Below, in pieces: positions 7,433 to 15,373 of a stretch of 64,000 nucleotides of DNA. The position numbers were made by a program, and so were the translations under genes. The stretch lies in assembly GCA_944322305.1 (NCBI GenBank), contig CALUOP010000008.1, positions 1 through 64,000 of the forward strand. Direction: 5' to 3'. The notes below the pieces were generated by a model. The model was given only the letters and a program-made list of their open reading frames with translations, was not told the DNA's origin and did not search any database. The first letter of the stretch is position 1, and each line of letters starts with the position of its first letter. This DNA comes from an uncultured Coriobacteriaceae bacterium. Lineage in GTDB: Bacteria; Actinomycetota; Coriobacteriia; Coriobacteriales; Coriobacteriaceae.

Positions 7433-10400
7433 GCATCTTCACGCGTTTCACGCTGCGATCGCTTGCCAAGAACCGCGTGCGCACCGCCGTCACCGTGGTG
7501 GGCATCACGCTGTCGTGCGCGCTCGTGTGCGCCATCGCCACCTCGGTCACGAGCCTGCAGGCGGCGCTGCTCACCCGCGCACTCGAGACGGAGGGCGCCT
7601 GGCAGGGCTACGCCTCGCTGGCGACGGATGCGGCGGGCGGCGCGCTTGAGAAGCTCGGCGCCGACGACCGCGTAACGGACGTGGCGACCTCCCGGGAGCT
7701 GGGAAGCGCCCTCACGGGCCAGGCGGATGCCACTCAGTACGGCGGGTCGGTGGCGCTCGTGACGCTGCCCGCAACCGAGAAGGGCGCCGCGACACCCGGC
7801 GGCTATGCCCTGGTGCCGCTGCCCGAAATCGCGAGCGGCAGGATGCCCGAGAAGCCCGGCGAGGTCATGCTGCCGGAATACCTGGAGGGTGTTGAGCTAG
7901 GCGCCGCCGACGCGGACGCGGGCGTGCGCAGCGCCGGCGCACTCGAGCTCGGCGGCGTGATAACGCTTGACCTGGGCCGCTTTGAGCGCACGGACGGCGA
8001 CGGTGTCGAGACGATAAGCAACCTGGAGGCCGTCTCTGAGCTTTCATTTGCCGAGACAGGCAGCGACGAGGGGCGGGCGACCTCGATACGCCTTGCGGAC
8101 ACGCGCGCCGTCACGCTCACCGTCACCGGCTTCTACGAGACGCAGCCGGGCTTCTCGGGCACCTTCACCTCGCTCGGCAGCGGCACGGCCGCCGGCATCG
8201 TGAGCGCCGACACCACCCTGGAACGCCTTGGCACCGCCGGTGCCGCCGCAAGCGGGAACGCACTGCCGAGCTTCACGCGCGCCTGGATCGCCACCCAGGG
8301 GCTCGCCACCACCAACGCCATCTCGGGGGTCCTGCTCGACGCCGGGGCCGGCGACTGCGCCTTGAACACCGGCCTCACCCGCTACCAGGGCATCTACACC
8401 GAAGGCGCCGTCATCTACGACACGCTGTGGCTTTTCGCCGGCATCCTGGCCGCCATCGTGCTGGCGGCGTCGGTCTCGCTCATCTACAGCTCGTTTGCCA
8501 TCTCGGTGGCCGAGCGCACGCGGCAGTTCGGGCTGCTGTCCTCGCTCGGCGCCAGCCGCCGCCAGCTCAGGCGCACCGTGCTCGCCGAGGCGCTGCTCTT
8601 AGGCGCGGCAGCCGTGCCGGCGGGCGTCGCCCTCGGCGTCGGCGGCACCGCCGTGGTGCTCGGGCTCACCGGCAACGTCTTTGCCTCGGCGCTCTCACTC
8701 ACCGGCGGCGTGCCGCTGGCGGTGAGCCCGGTGGTGCTCGCCGCCTGCGCCGTCATCTGCCTGGCGGCGCTCGTGGTAAGCGCTTGGGTGCCCGCGCGGC
8801 GCGCCGGCCACGTCTCAGCCGTGGACGCCATCCGCCAGACGCAGGACGTGCGCCTCTCGCGGCGGGCGCTCCGGGTGGCCAGGCGCGAGGCGCGCCGAGC
8901 CGAGCGGGCGGCCGCGCGAGCGGCCGAGAAGCGCGCGGCGAATGCGGGCGCTTCTCGGCCGGCAGGGCTTGAGGGCGCCGGTGCCGCGGCAGGCGCGCCC
9001 GTTGTCCCCGCGCCCAAGCTAGGGCTTGCCGGCCGGCTGTTCGGCGTGCCCGGGTTTATCGCCCACCGCAACCTTGCGCGCTCCTCCGCCCGCGGCCGCA
9101 CCGTGGTGGCCTCGCTTGCGGTGAGCGTGGTTCTGCTGGTGTCCACCGGCGCGGTGGCGCTGTATCTGGAGCCGCTTGCCGACCGCGCCGAGCTCAAGGG
9201 TGGCGGCACGGCCGACGTCATCGCAAACGTCATGGCCGACCGCTCCAACCCCGCAAACAACCGCGAGCTCTCCAACCTGACCGGCGACTTTGCCGCCTTT
9301 GTGAGCGAGGCGCAGCGCATGCCCGGCGCCACCCTGCGCACCGTGGTGCGCCAGGGCCAGGCCGAGGCCGTGATACCCGCGGGCCTCCTCACAGACGCGG
9401 CATGCGACGCCATCCGCGAGCAGCAGCAGACGCAGGCCGCCGACTGGGTGCCGCGGCGCCTGCAGGCGGACGGCTCCTACGTGGGCGACGCGGCGATCTT
9501 TTACGTTGACGACGCCACCTGGAACCAGATGCTCGACGAGCTGGGGCTTGACGCGAGGGCCTTCACCGACCCCGCGCACCCGCGCGCCATCGCCGTGAAC
9601 AAGTACCAGGGCAACACCGCGGAGGGGCAGTACATAGACCTTGCGCCCTTTGCCCAGACGGGCGCGGTTGACCTGTACGCCACGCGCGGTTACAAGGGCC
9701 AGAGCCGCATGGGGCTCATGGTCGGAAGAGACGACGAGCTTGTTGCGGGCTACATCGACAACACCGCCGACGGCCCTGTTGACGACGCCGGCAACCCCGT
9801 GATCCAGGAGAAGCCGCTTGCCGAGGCGACGGTGCACGAGCAGGTTGAGGTCGGCGCGCTGTGCGGCGATCTGCCCGACGCACTGGTGTCCATCGGTGCC
9901 TCGGCGCACCTGCCGGCGCTCGTGCTGCCTGCCGGCATCCTGCCTGTCGGCGGCAACGCGGGCACCGACGACGACCCGGACGTATACACGTACTCCTTCG
10001 CCACGCTGCAGTTCTCGGCCGAAGACCACGCAGCCGCCGCCGAGGCCCTGCAGCAGATAGCCGACGATCACAACGAGCTCATGAGCGTCTCGGTCCTCGA
10101 CGCGGCGGCCACCGCCGAGGAGATGCGGTCGCTGGTGCGGGCCATGCAGCTGTTCGTGGGGTGCTTCTCGGTGGTGACAGCGCTGGTGGCCGTGGCCAAC
10201 GTGTTCAACACGCTCACGACCAACATCATCCTGCGCACGCGCGAGTTCGCCGTGCTGAAGTCGGTCGGCATGGGCGGACGCGCCTTTGCGCGCATGCTGG
10301 TGTACGAGTGCGCGAGCTACGCGGTGCGCAGCCTGCTTGCGGGGCTCGCGCTTGCCTGCGGGGTCACCTTCGCGCTGTACCACGCGGTGCGCCTGAGCTT

Positions 10401-10548
10401 TGCGGGGATCTCCTTCACCGTGCCGTGGGGGTCGGTTGCCGCCGGATTCGCGCTGGTGCTCGTCATTCTCGCCCTGAGCGTGGCATACGCCCTCAAGCGC
10501 AGCCACGCGCAGAACATCGTGGAGGCCCTGCGCGCCGACGCCCTGTAG
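7429..10548 (+). CDS. ABC transporter permease with two FtsX domains
   Basis: A 1039-residue membrane protein that partners the upstream ATPase. The N-terminal helix (RTAVTVVGITLSCALVCAIA) is followed by an extracellular region of about 270 residues, then three helices around 325-450 (first FtsX domain). A charged Arg/Ala-rich cytoplasmic linker of about 90 residues follows. A further helix (VVASLAVSVVLLVSTGAVALYL), a second large extracellular region and three C-terminal helices (second FtsX domain) complete the protein. This duplicated layout fits transporters that work on peptides at the cell surface rather than classical importers. Translation is coupled to the ATPase by a 4-base overlap. 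A strong terminator follows. Confidence 0.9.
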   Translation: MSIFTRFTLRSLAKNRVRTAVTVVGITLSCALVCAIATSVTSLQAALLTRALETEGAWQGYASLATDAAGGALEKLGADDRVTDVATSRELGSALTGQADATQYGGSVALVTLPATEKGAATPGGYALVPLPEIASGRMPEKPGEVMLPEYLEGVELGAADADAGVRSAGALELGGVITLDLGRFERTDGDGVETISNLEAVSELSFAETGSDEGRATSIRLADTRAVTLTVTGFYETQPGFSGTFTSLGSGTAAGIVSADTTLERLGTAGAAASGNALPSFTRAWIATQGLATTNAISGVLLDAGAGDCALNTGLTRYQGIYTEGAVIYDTLWLFAGILAAIVLAASVSLIYSSFAISVAERTRQFGLLSSLGASRRQLRRTVLAEALLLGAAAVPAGVALGVGGTAVVLGLTGNVFASALSLTGGVPLAVSPVVLAACAVICLAALVVSAWVPARRAGHVSAVDAIRQTQDVRLSRRALRVARREARRAERAAARAAEKRAANAGASRPAGLEGAGAAAGAPVVPAPKLGLAGRLFGVPGFIAHRNLARSSARGRTVVASLAVSVVLLVSTGAVALYLEPLADRAELKGGGTADVIANVMADRSNPANNRELSNLTGDFAAFVSEAQRMPGATLRTVVRQGQAEAVIPAGLLTDAACDAIREQQQTQAADWVPRRLQADGSYVGDAAIFYVDDATWNQMLDELGLDARAFTDPAHPRAIAVNKYQGNTAEGQYIDLAPFAQTGAVDLYATRGYKGQSRMGLMVGRDDELVAGYIDNTADGPVDDAGNPVIQEKPLAEATVHEQVEVGALCGDLPDALVSIGASAHLPALVLPAGILPVGGNAGTDDDPDVYTYSFATLQFSAEDHAAAAEALQQIADDHNELMSVSVLDAAATAEEMRSLVRAMQLFVGCFSVVTALVAVANVFNTLTTNIILRTREFAVLKSVGMGGRAFARMLVYECASYAVRSLLAGLALACGVTFALYHAVRLSFAGISFTVPWGSVAAGFALVLVILALSVAYALKRSHAQNIVEALRADAL

Positions 10549-10605
10549 CGGGACGAGAAGACCGCCCGCCCTCCCATCCGCCCCCGCCTTCCTGCGGGCG
10601 TTGCC

Positions 10606-10652
10606 AGCCGGGGCGCGCTGTGTCCGACGTGACACGGTGCGCCCCGGCTTTT
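10606..10652 (+). terminator. Terminator of the ABC transporter operon
   Basis: AGCCGGGGCGC pairs with GCGCCCCGGCT, with a second inner stem GTGTC/GACAC, and ends in TTTTG. It starts 57 bases after the permease stop. Confidence 0.75.
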
Positions 10653-10678
10653 GTGACGCAAAATTCACGCCCAACGGT

Positions 10679-10707
10679 TTGACTTTACCGGTGAACGGTA
10701 GTATTAG
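10679..10707 (+). promoter_or_regulatory. Promoter of the MarR-type regulator
   Basis: TTGACT at 10679-10684 and TATTAG at 10702-10707 with 17 bases between them, directly abutting the palindromic operator. Confidence 0.55.
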
Positions 10708-10735
10708 TTGGTATAGCAACTGTTTGTATACCAAC
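10707..10735 (+). promoter_or_regulatory. Palindromic operator in front of the MarR-type gene
   Basis: Perfect 9-bp arms GTTGGTATA and TATACCAAC separated by 11 bases, so half-site centres are 20 bp (two turns) apart. It begins at the last base of the -10 box and ends 18 bases before the GTG start, the position expected for autorepression. Confidence 0.75.
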
Positions 10736-10753
10736 CATTGAAGGGAAGGCAGC

Positions 10754-11233
10754 GTGAGCGGAGACGCACCGAACCGCACGCCGGGCAGGCCGGGGGAACC
10801 GGCCCCGCTCAACCAGCAGCTGCTGGTGGCCTTTGCCCATTCCAACCGCGCCATGCAGTCGCGCACCCGGGCGCGCGGCCTCATGCCGGGTCAGCCCAAG
10901 GTGCTGGAGCACCTCGCCGACCACGACGGCTGCACCCAGCGCGACATCGCGCGCGCCTGCGTCATGGACAAGTCCACGGTCACGAGCGTGCTCGCCCGCA
11001 TGGAGGAGGCCGGCCTTGTTGCGCGCATGCCCAAGCCGGGCGACAAGCGCGCCGCGGCGGTGTTCCTCACCGAGCGCGGGCGCGCGGCGACCGCGCAGGT
11101 GCTCGAGCTGCGCGGCGAGGTGAACGCCATCGGCTGGGCAGGCCTCACCGAGGCCGAGCGCGCCCAGCTGGCCGACCTTCTGTCCCGCGTGATCGAGAAC
11201 TTCTCGGCCGCCGAGGACGCGGACGGGGCCTGA
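10754..11233 (+). CDS. MarR-family transcriptional regulator
   Basis: 159 residues with the winged-helix core of the family: the recognition part reads CTQRDIARACVMDKSTVTSVLARMEEAGLV, followed by the wing KPGDKRAAAVFLTERG. The flanking helices (QQLLVAFAHSNRAMQ and the C-terminal LADLLSRVIENFSAA) form the dimer domain. The start is GTG with GGGAAGG upstream. The operator between promoter and start suggests self-repression relieved by a small ligand. The next gene, a membrane protein about 100 bases downstream on the same strand, is the natural co-regulated target; ligand and substrate are unknown. Confidence 0.92.
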   Translation: MSGDAPNRTPGRPGEPAPLNQQLLVAFAHSNRAMQSRTRARGLMPGQPKVLEHLADHDGCTQRDIARACVMDKSTVTSVLARMEEAGLVARMPKPGDKRAAAVFLTERGRAATAQVLELRGEVNAIGWAGLTEAERAQLADLLSRVIENFSAAEDADGA

Positions 11234-11335
11234 GCCCGCGCGCAGCCTTGCCTGCGCCGCGCCCTGAGCGCGCAGCGCAGGCAGACGAGCAGCACCCCGA
11301 TGCAACGAACACCACCCCACCCCGAAAGGAGCCCC

Positions 11336-12088
11336 ATGACCCGCACGACCTCTGCCGCCCTCAACCCGCAAGCCACCCGGCGCACGCTGCAATCTGCCGC
11401 CCGCACCCTCAGGCGCCGGCGGCTCGCGAAGCGCTACGCGTGGTTCGTGCTCGGCGTGTGCGTCAACTCCTTCGGCGTGGCCTTCATCACCAAGGCGGCG
11501 CTCGGCACCTCGCCCATCTCCAGCATCCCCTACGTGCTCGACCTCGCCTCGCCCCTCACGTTCGGCGAGACCACCTTCATCCTCAACATGCTCTACATCG
11601 CCCTGCAGATCGTGCTGCTCCGCCGCGACTTCCAGCCGATCCAGTTTCTGCAGATCGTGGTGAACGTGGTGTTCAGCGCGCTGATCGACGTGAGCATGGG
11701 CCTGCTTTCCTGGCTCAATCCCGCAACGCTGCCGCTCAAGCTGGTGTCGCTCGCCGTGGGGTGCGCCATCCTGGGCTTCGGCGTCGCGGTCGAGGTGGCG
11801 CCCAACGTGATCACCGTGCCCGGCGAGGGCATCGTGCGCGCGCTGGCCGCCGTCACCGAGAAGCCGTTCGGCACCGTGAAGACCTGCTTCGACACCACGC
11901 TGGTGGTTATCGCCTGCGCGCTGTCCTTCCTGTTTTTCGGCTACCTCAACGGGCTCGGCGCGGGCACCATCATCTCGGCGCTCGCGGTGGGGCGCCTGTG
12001 CAACCTGTACAACCGCCACGTGCCGCTGCTCGCGCACGTCGCGCGCCTCACGCGCACGACGGCTGGCACCCCCGCCGAGGCGCTGTAA
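11336..12088 (+). CDS. YczE/YitT-like integral membrane protein
   Basis: 250 residues with five to six hydrophobic helices. The N-terminal membrane segment reads YAWFVLGVCVNSFGVAFI and is followed by TKAALGTSPISSIPYVL, a conserved feature of the YczE/YyaS group (DUF6198). Further helices include LQIVVNVVFSALIDVSMGLL, LAVGCAILGFGVAVEV and LVVIACALSFLFFGYL. GAAAGGAG lies upstream of the chosen ATG; an in-frame ATG at 11300 lacks a site. Function in this family is not settled; some members influence export of secondary metabolites. Position behind a MarR gene suggests an export or stress role (inference). It converges on the next gene with only 17 bases between stops. Confidence 0.75.
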   Translation: MTRTTSAALNPQATRRTLQSAARTLRRRRLAKRYAWFVLGVCVNSFGVAFITKAALGTSPISSIPYVLDLASPLTFGETTFILNMLYIALQIVLLRRDFQPIQFLQIVVNVVFSALIDVSMGLLSWLNPATLPLKLVSLAVGCAILGFGVAVEVAPNVITVPGEGIVRALAAVTEKPFGTVKTCFDTTLVVIACALSFLFFGYLNGLGAGTIISALAVGRLCNLYNRHVPLLAHVARLTRTTAGTPAEAL

Positions 12089-12105
12089 CGCGCGCCGCCT
12101 CGGCG

Positions 12106-13119
12106 TTACCCCAGGTGCCGGGCGAGAAACGCCCCCACCACCGACCAGTACCGCTCGGGGTCGACGCTTGAGGAGAGGCCGTGCGCCGCGCCCTCTACCG
12201 CCAAGCGCTCCTTCTCGGGCGCGGCGCAGGCGGCGTAGAGGCGGTCGAGCATCCAAAACGGCACGAACGTGTCGGCCGTACCGTGGATGAAGAGCATGGG
12301 GACGCGGGCGCGGCGGACGGCGTCTTCGGCCGAGGCCTCCTTGAAACCGTAGCCGGCGCGCGCCCGGCACACCGCGTCCGCCGCATTCAGCAGCGGCGTC
12401 GGCGGCAGGTGCAGAAGGTTGCGCATCTGGACGCTGAACTCGTCCCGCACGCTGGTGAAGCCGCAGTCCTCAACGATGCAGCGCACCTGCGGCGGCAGAT
12501 CGAGCCCCGACGCCATCATCACCTCGGCGCCGCCCATGGACACGCCGTACAGGGCGATCCTAGCCTCCGGGTCCGCCTCGACGATCCACCCGATCCAGCC
12601 GAGCAGGTCGCGCGCGTCGAGCCAGCCCATGCCGATGAGGCGGTCGGCGTTGCGCTCGTGCCCGCGAGCCGCCGGAAGCAGCACCGAGATACTCTGCTGA
12701 TGCGCCTTGTACGCCTCCGGCGCCAAGTCGAGCGGCCGGCCCGTGTAGCCGTGACACAGGATCGCATAGCGGTGCGTGCCGCCGCAAACGCGCGGGCGCC
12801 CGTCCGCCCCTGCAGCGAGGGAGGCACCCGGCGCCAGCACGTACCAGCCCATGAGCTCGCCTCCGTCGCGCGCCGGCAGCGCCGCGCTTTGCCGCGCGGC
12901 CGAGAACCACGCCCGCGCCTCCTGGCGCGCCGGATCCCCCGCGTAGGCCGACGTGTCGGCGCCGTCAACCTCGCCCGCGTTGATGCGCTGGGCGATGGAG
13001 CGGCGCGCCTTGGGGTTCAGCGCGAAGTCAAACAGCGCGTTGCCCAGCGCCGCCGAGCCCGCTGCGCCCGCCGCTGCCACCGCCCCGATGATGCCCGCCG
13101 GCCAAAACGTTGCGCCCAT
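12106..13119 (-). CDS. Alpha/beta hydrolase, membrane-tethered
   Basis: 337 residues. An N-terminal hydrophobic segment (FWPAGIIGAVAAAGAAGSAALGNALF) may be a signal anchor. The fold is recognisable from the oxyanion region YAILCHGYTG, the nucleophile elbow LYGVSMGGAEVMM (Ser), the acid strand LFIHGTADTFVPFWML (Asp) and the late histidine in VEGAAHGLSSS, so the catalytic triad is intact. This pattern matches the BAAT/dienelactone-like hydrolases often annotated as prolyl oligopeptidase-like or cocE-like; the substrate cannot be read from the sequence. Monocistronic, followed at the other end by a repeat-rich gap. Confidence 0.85.
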   Translation of the reverse strand: MGATFWPAGIIGAVAAAGAAGSAALGNALFDFALNPKARRSIAQRINAGEVDGADTSAYAGDPARQEARAWFSAARQSAALPARDGGELMGWYVLAPGASLAAGADGRPRVCGGTHRYAILCHGYTGRPLDLAPEAYKAHQQSISVLLPAARGHERNADRLIGMGWLDARDLLGWIGWIVEADPEARIALYGVSMGGAEVMMASGLDLPPQVRCIVEDCGFTSVRDEFSVQMRNLLHLPPTPLLNAADAVCRARAGYGFKEASAEDAVRRARVPMLFIHGTADTFVPFWMLDRLYAACAAPEKERLAVEGAAHGLSSSVDPERYWSVVGAFLARHLG

Positions 13120-13269
13120 GCGTCCTCCCCTGCCCGCCGCGCGATGCGGCGCGCGGCCCGTGTTTGCACGGGGCTGTTATGCCCGAAAGGCCGGCTGCCG
13201 CGGCAGGCGTCATCCCAAGCGCACAAAATCCGTATCGTTTGCTGCGCTGCAGTGTTGCGGCGCATGCCA

Positions 13270-13430
13270 GCGTTGCCCGCGCTTTTGTCGCCCAAGGGCG
13301 CCGTTGGTCTCACTTTTGTCGCATGAAAAGCGGTTACCCGTCCAAACTGCACGTAACTCCCGGATTTCCGAGAATTGCATGTCGTTTGAGCGGGTAACCG
13401 CATCTTAGACGACAAAAGGGCGATCAACTG
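13270..13430. repeat. Phased repeat module, copy 2
   Basis: The 361-base gap 13120-13480 has no gene. Left-orientation cores start at 13270 (GCGTTGCCCGC), 13301 (CCGTTGGTCTC) and 13331 (CGGTTACCCG); each of the first two is followed by CTTTTGTCGC. The palindrome pairs GCGGTTACCCG (13330-13340) with CGGGTAACCGC (13391-13401), again 59 bp from core to core. A further inverted core, GCGATCAACTG, starts at 13420, 30 bp on. The central part holds a weaker inner stem around 13354-13376. Confidence 0.75.
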
Positions 13431-13480
13431 GCAGCGGCACATGCACTCGATGCAGCCATGGCGCCCAAACGCACCCGGGT

Positions 13481-14770
13481 TTACTTCTCGCCCGACGCGT
13501 CCTGATCCCGATCCTTCCTGGGCAGGCTGTGCGGGCTTACGCTGATGCCGCCAGAGGTGCGGCTCACGCGCGAGCCGGCGCGCTGCGCGCGGTTGAACTC
13601 GGCCACCGCGCGATCGAGCTCGCTCACCTCCGGCTCCTTGCGCTTGCCGCCCAAGCCCAAGCGCCCAATGAAGCGGTCCCAGCGCGCGTGGATGCTCGCG
13701 TGGCGGGCCGACTTCAGCCCCAGCAGCGGCGCCGCGATGATGGTGGGCGCGATGAAGGTCACCAAGCGCCACACGAGGAAGGCCGCCGTGGCCGCCGAGC
13801 CGAACATATGCCCCATGAACAGCGCGAAGCCGCCCTCGGCGCCGCCCGTGCCGCCCGGCAGCGGCACCGCGCTGGAGAGCAGCTGCACGAAGGCCGCCGC
13901 CGCAATCACGGTGACAAAGTCGCTCGCGTCGCCGTGGCCGAACGCGAAGAGCAGGAAGTACGGGACCATGTAGAAGAACAGCAGCTGCAGCATCGTGATG
14001 ACCACAGTGAGCGCCATGGACGAGAAGTGCCCGGCGGAGTGCTTGAACTTCTGCGAGAAGGAGTAGATCTCCTCGTCAACGAACTCGCGCCAGTTCTCCA
14101 CCTTGTCCTCGGACACGCCGAGACGCGCGAGCACCGAGATCAGCCAATGCGCCACGCGCGTAACGCCCCTGGGGCACAGCGCGATGGCGAAGATGCCGAT
14201 CAGGATGCACACGTGCCCGCCAAAGCTGAGCGCGCACAGAAGCACCATGTTGCCGTACAGACCGGTGAAAAACCCCAGGCGCGCCGCGAGGAGGATCGCG
14301 CCCCACGCCACCAGACCGAACTGGTAGACGATGAAGCGCGTGAACTGCGTGGCGCCCGCCTCGCCCACGTTTTGCCCCGCCTTGGTGAGGCGGTAGATCT
14401 GCGCGGGGGTAGAGCCCACCATCATGGGCGTGAGGTTGCCGAAGAAGATGCCCGACGCCTCCACGGAGATGAGGTCGCGCACGCCCACCGGCGAGTCGGG
14501 GTCGAGCCACACGGCGATGGCGTAGGCGAGAATGCCGAAGACCAGGTAGAGGAACATGAAGAAGCACGCCGCGACAAGCCACGGCACCTGGATGTTGGCC
14601 ATAGCCTCCATGAACTGCGAGGCTTGGCCTGACACGAAGAGGTAGACCACGTAGACCACCAGCACCGCGCCGATGAAGATGGCGCCGCGGCGCGCACCCT
14701 TGCGGTCGTCGCCGCCCGAAGCGGTGTCTACCTGGGGCTTGGGAGCGTTGGTCTTCGTCTGTGCGGACAT
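13481..14770 (-). CDS. Flippase-like membrane protein (lysylphosphatidylglycerol synthase TM region family)
   Basis: 429 residues with about seven to eight membrane helices, beginning GAIFIGAVLVVYVVYLFV. Diagnostic text includes FFGNLTPMMVGSTPAQIY, the pattern of the UPF0104/AglD2 family that covers the membrane half of MprF, and PLPGGTGGAEGGFALFMGH. It has no cytoplasmic aminoacyl-transferase domain, so it is probably a lipid or glycolipid translocation factor rather than a complete MprF. The start MSAQTK was chosen for GAGGAG six bases upstream; the longer frame starting at 14848 has a non-hydrophobic Arg-rich leader. The C-terminal 80 residues are polar. No co-transcribed partner. Confidence 0.85.
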   Translation of the reverse strand: MSAQTKTNAPKPQVDTASGGDDRKGARRGAIFIGAVLVVYVVYLFVSGQASQFMEAMANIQVPWLVAACFFMFLYLVFGILAYAIAVWLDPDSPVGVRDLISVEASGIFFGNLTPMMVGSTPAQIYRLTKAGQNVGEAGATQFTRFIVYQFGLVAWGAILLAARLGFFTGLYGNMVLLCALSFGGHVCILIGIFAIALCPRGVTRVAHWLISVLARLGVSEDKVENWREFVDEEIYSFSQKFKHSAGHFSSMALTVVITMLQLLFFYMVPYFLLFAFGHGDASDFVTVIAAAAFVQLLSSAVPLPGGTGGAEGGFALFMGHMFGSAATAAFLVWRLVTFIAPTIIAAPLLGLKSARHASIHARWDRFIGRLGLGGKRKEPEVSELDRAVAEFNRAQRAGSRVSRTSGGISVSPHSLPRKDRDQDASGEK

Positions 14771-15006
14771 AGGTCTCCTCGCAGCTCTTCCGGGCGCCGG
14801 AACGCGGGCGCGGATACGTTTGAGCCGACCCGCCGGGCGGGCAGCCAAACGCTTCAGCTATACGTACAGTGTACCGCTCGGCGCCGGCGCGCATACCCAC
14901 GCACCCGCAGACGGCAGATACGGCGACGATGCCGCGAGGCGCTGCGCGCGAGAAAAACCGCGCGGCAAAGAAAAACCGTGCGGGCCGCACCCTGTTGTCG
15001 AGCCAT

Positions 15007-15030
15007 GAAAAAGGGCGCCGAAGCGCCCTT
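15007..15030 (-). terminator. Terminator of the tRNA operon
   Basis: On the minus strand AAGGGCGC, a UUCG tetraloop, GCGCCCTT and a T run. It lies ten bases past the CCA end of tRNA-Glu. Confidence 0.9.
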
Positions 15031-15040
15031 GTGCTATCGA

Positions 15041-15117
15041 TGGTAGCCCGTACCGGATTCGAACCGGTGATCTCCGCCTTGAGAGGGCGGCGTCCTAAAC
15101 CGCTAGACGAACGGGCC
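15041..15117 (-). tRNA. tRNA-Glu (anticodon CUC)
   Basis: The minus strand gives acceptor arm GGCCCGT paired with ACGGGCT (one G-U), D-arm, anticodon stem CCGCC/GGCGG closing the loop CTCTCAA with anticodon CTC, and T-arm with GGTTCGAATCC. The 3' CCA is encoded. 77 bases including CCA. Together with the upstream tRNA-Gln it forms a two-gene unit. Confidence 0.93.
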
Positions 15118-15138
15118 ATAAGCAAGGGGACAAGACAT

Positions 15139-15212
15139 TGGCTGGGATGGAGGGAATCGAACCCCCATTGACGGAACCAGAATCCGCTGTCCTGCCGTTA
15201 GACGACATCCCA
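15139..15212 (-). tRNA. tRNA-Gln (anticodon CUG)
   Basis: Acceptor arm TGGGATG pairs with CATCCCA, discriminator G, encoded CCA. The anticodon loop TTCTGGT has anticodon CTG, and the T-arm contains GGTTCGATTCC. 74 bases including CCA, 21 bases ahead of tRNA-Glu on the same strand. Confidence 0.93.
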
Positions 15213-15249
15213 AAGGTGCCTGTCCTAGCGCCTTGCTGCGCGAGAAAGT

Positions 15250-15278
15250 ATATTACGGGAGGCGACAGGTTTGCGCAA
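15250..15278 (-). promoter_or_regulatory. Promoter of the tRNA operon
   Basis: Minus-strand -35 TTGCGC (15278-15273) and -10 TAATAT (15255-15250) with 17 bases between them, 38 bases before the 5' end of tRNA-Gln. Confidence 0.65.
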
Positions 15279-15373
15279 GCCCTTCTCGCAACTTTTTTTA
15301 AAATGTGGACACTTTGCGGAGAGCGCAGGAAAAGCAAGGTGCGGCCGCGGTGTCACCGCACCCCACCCCGGCG

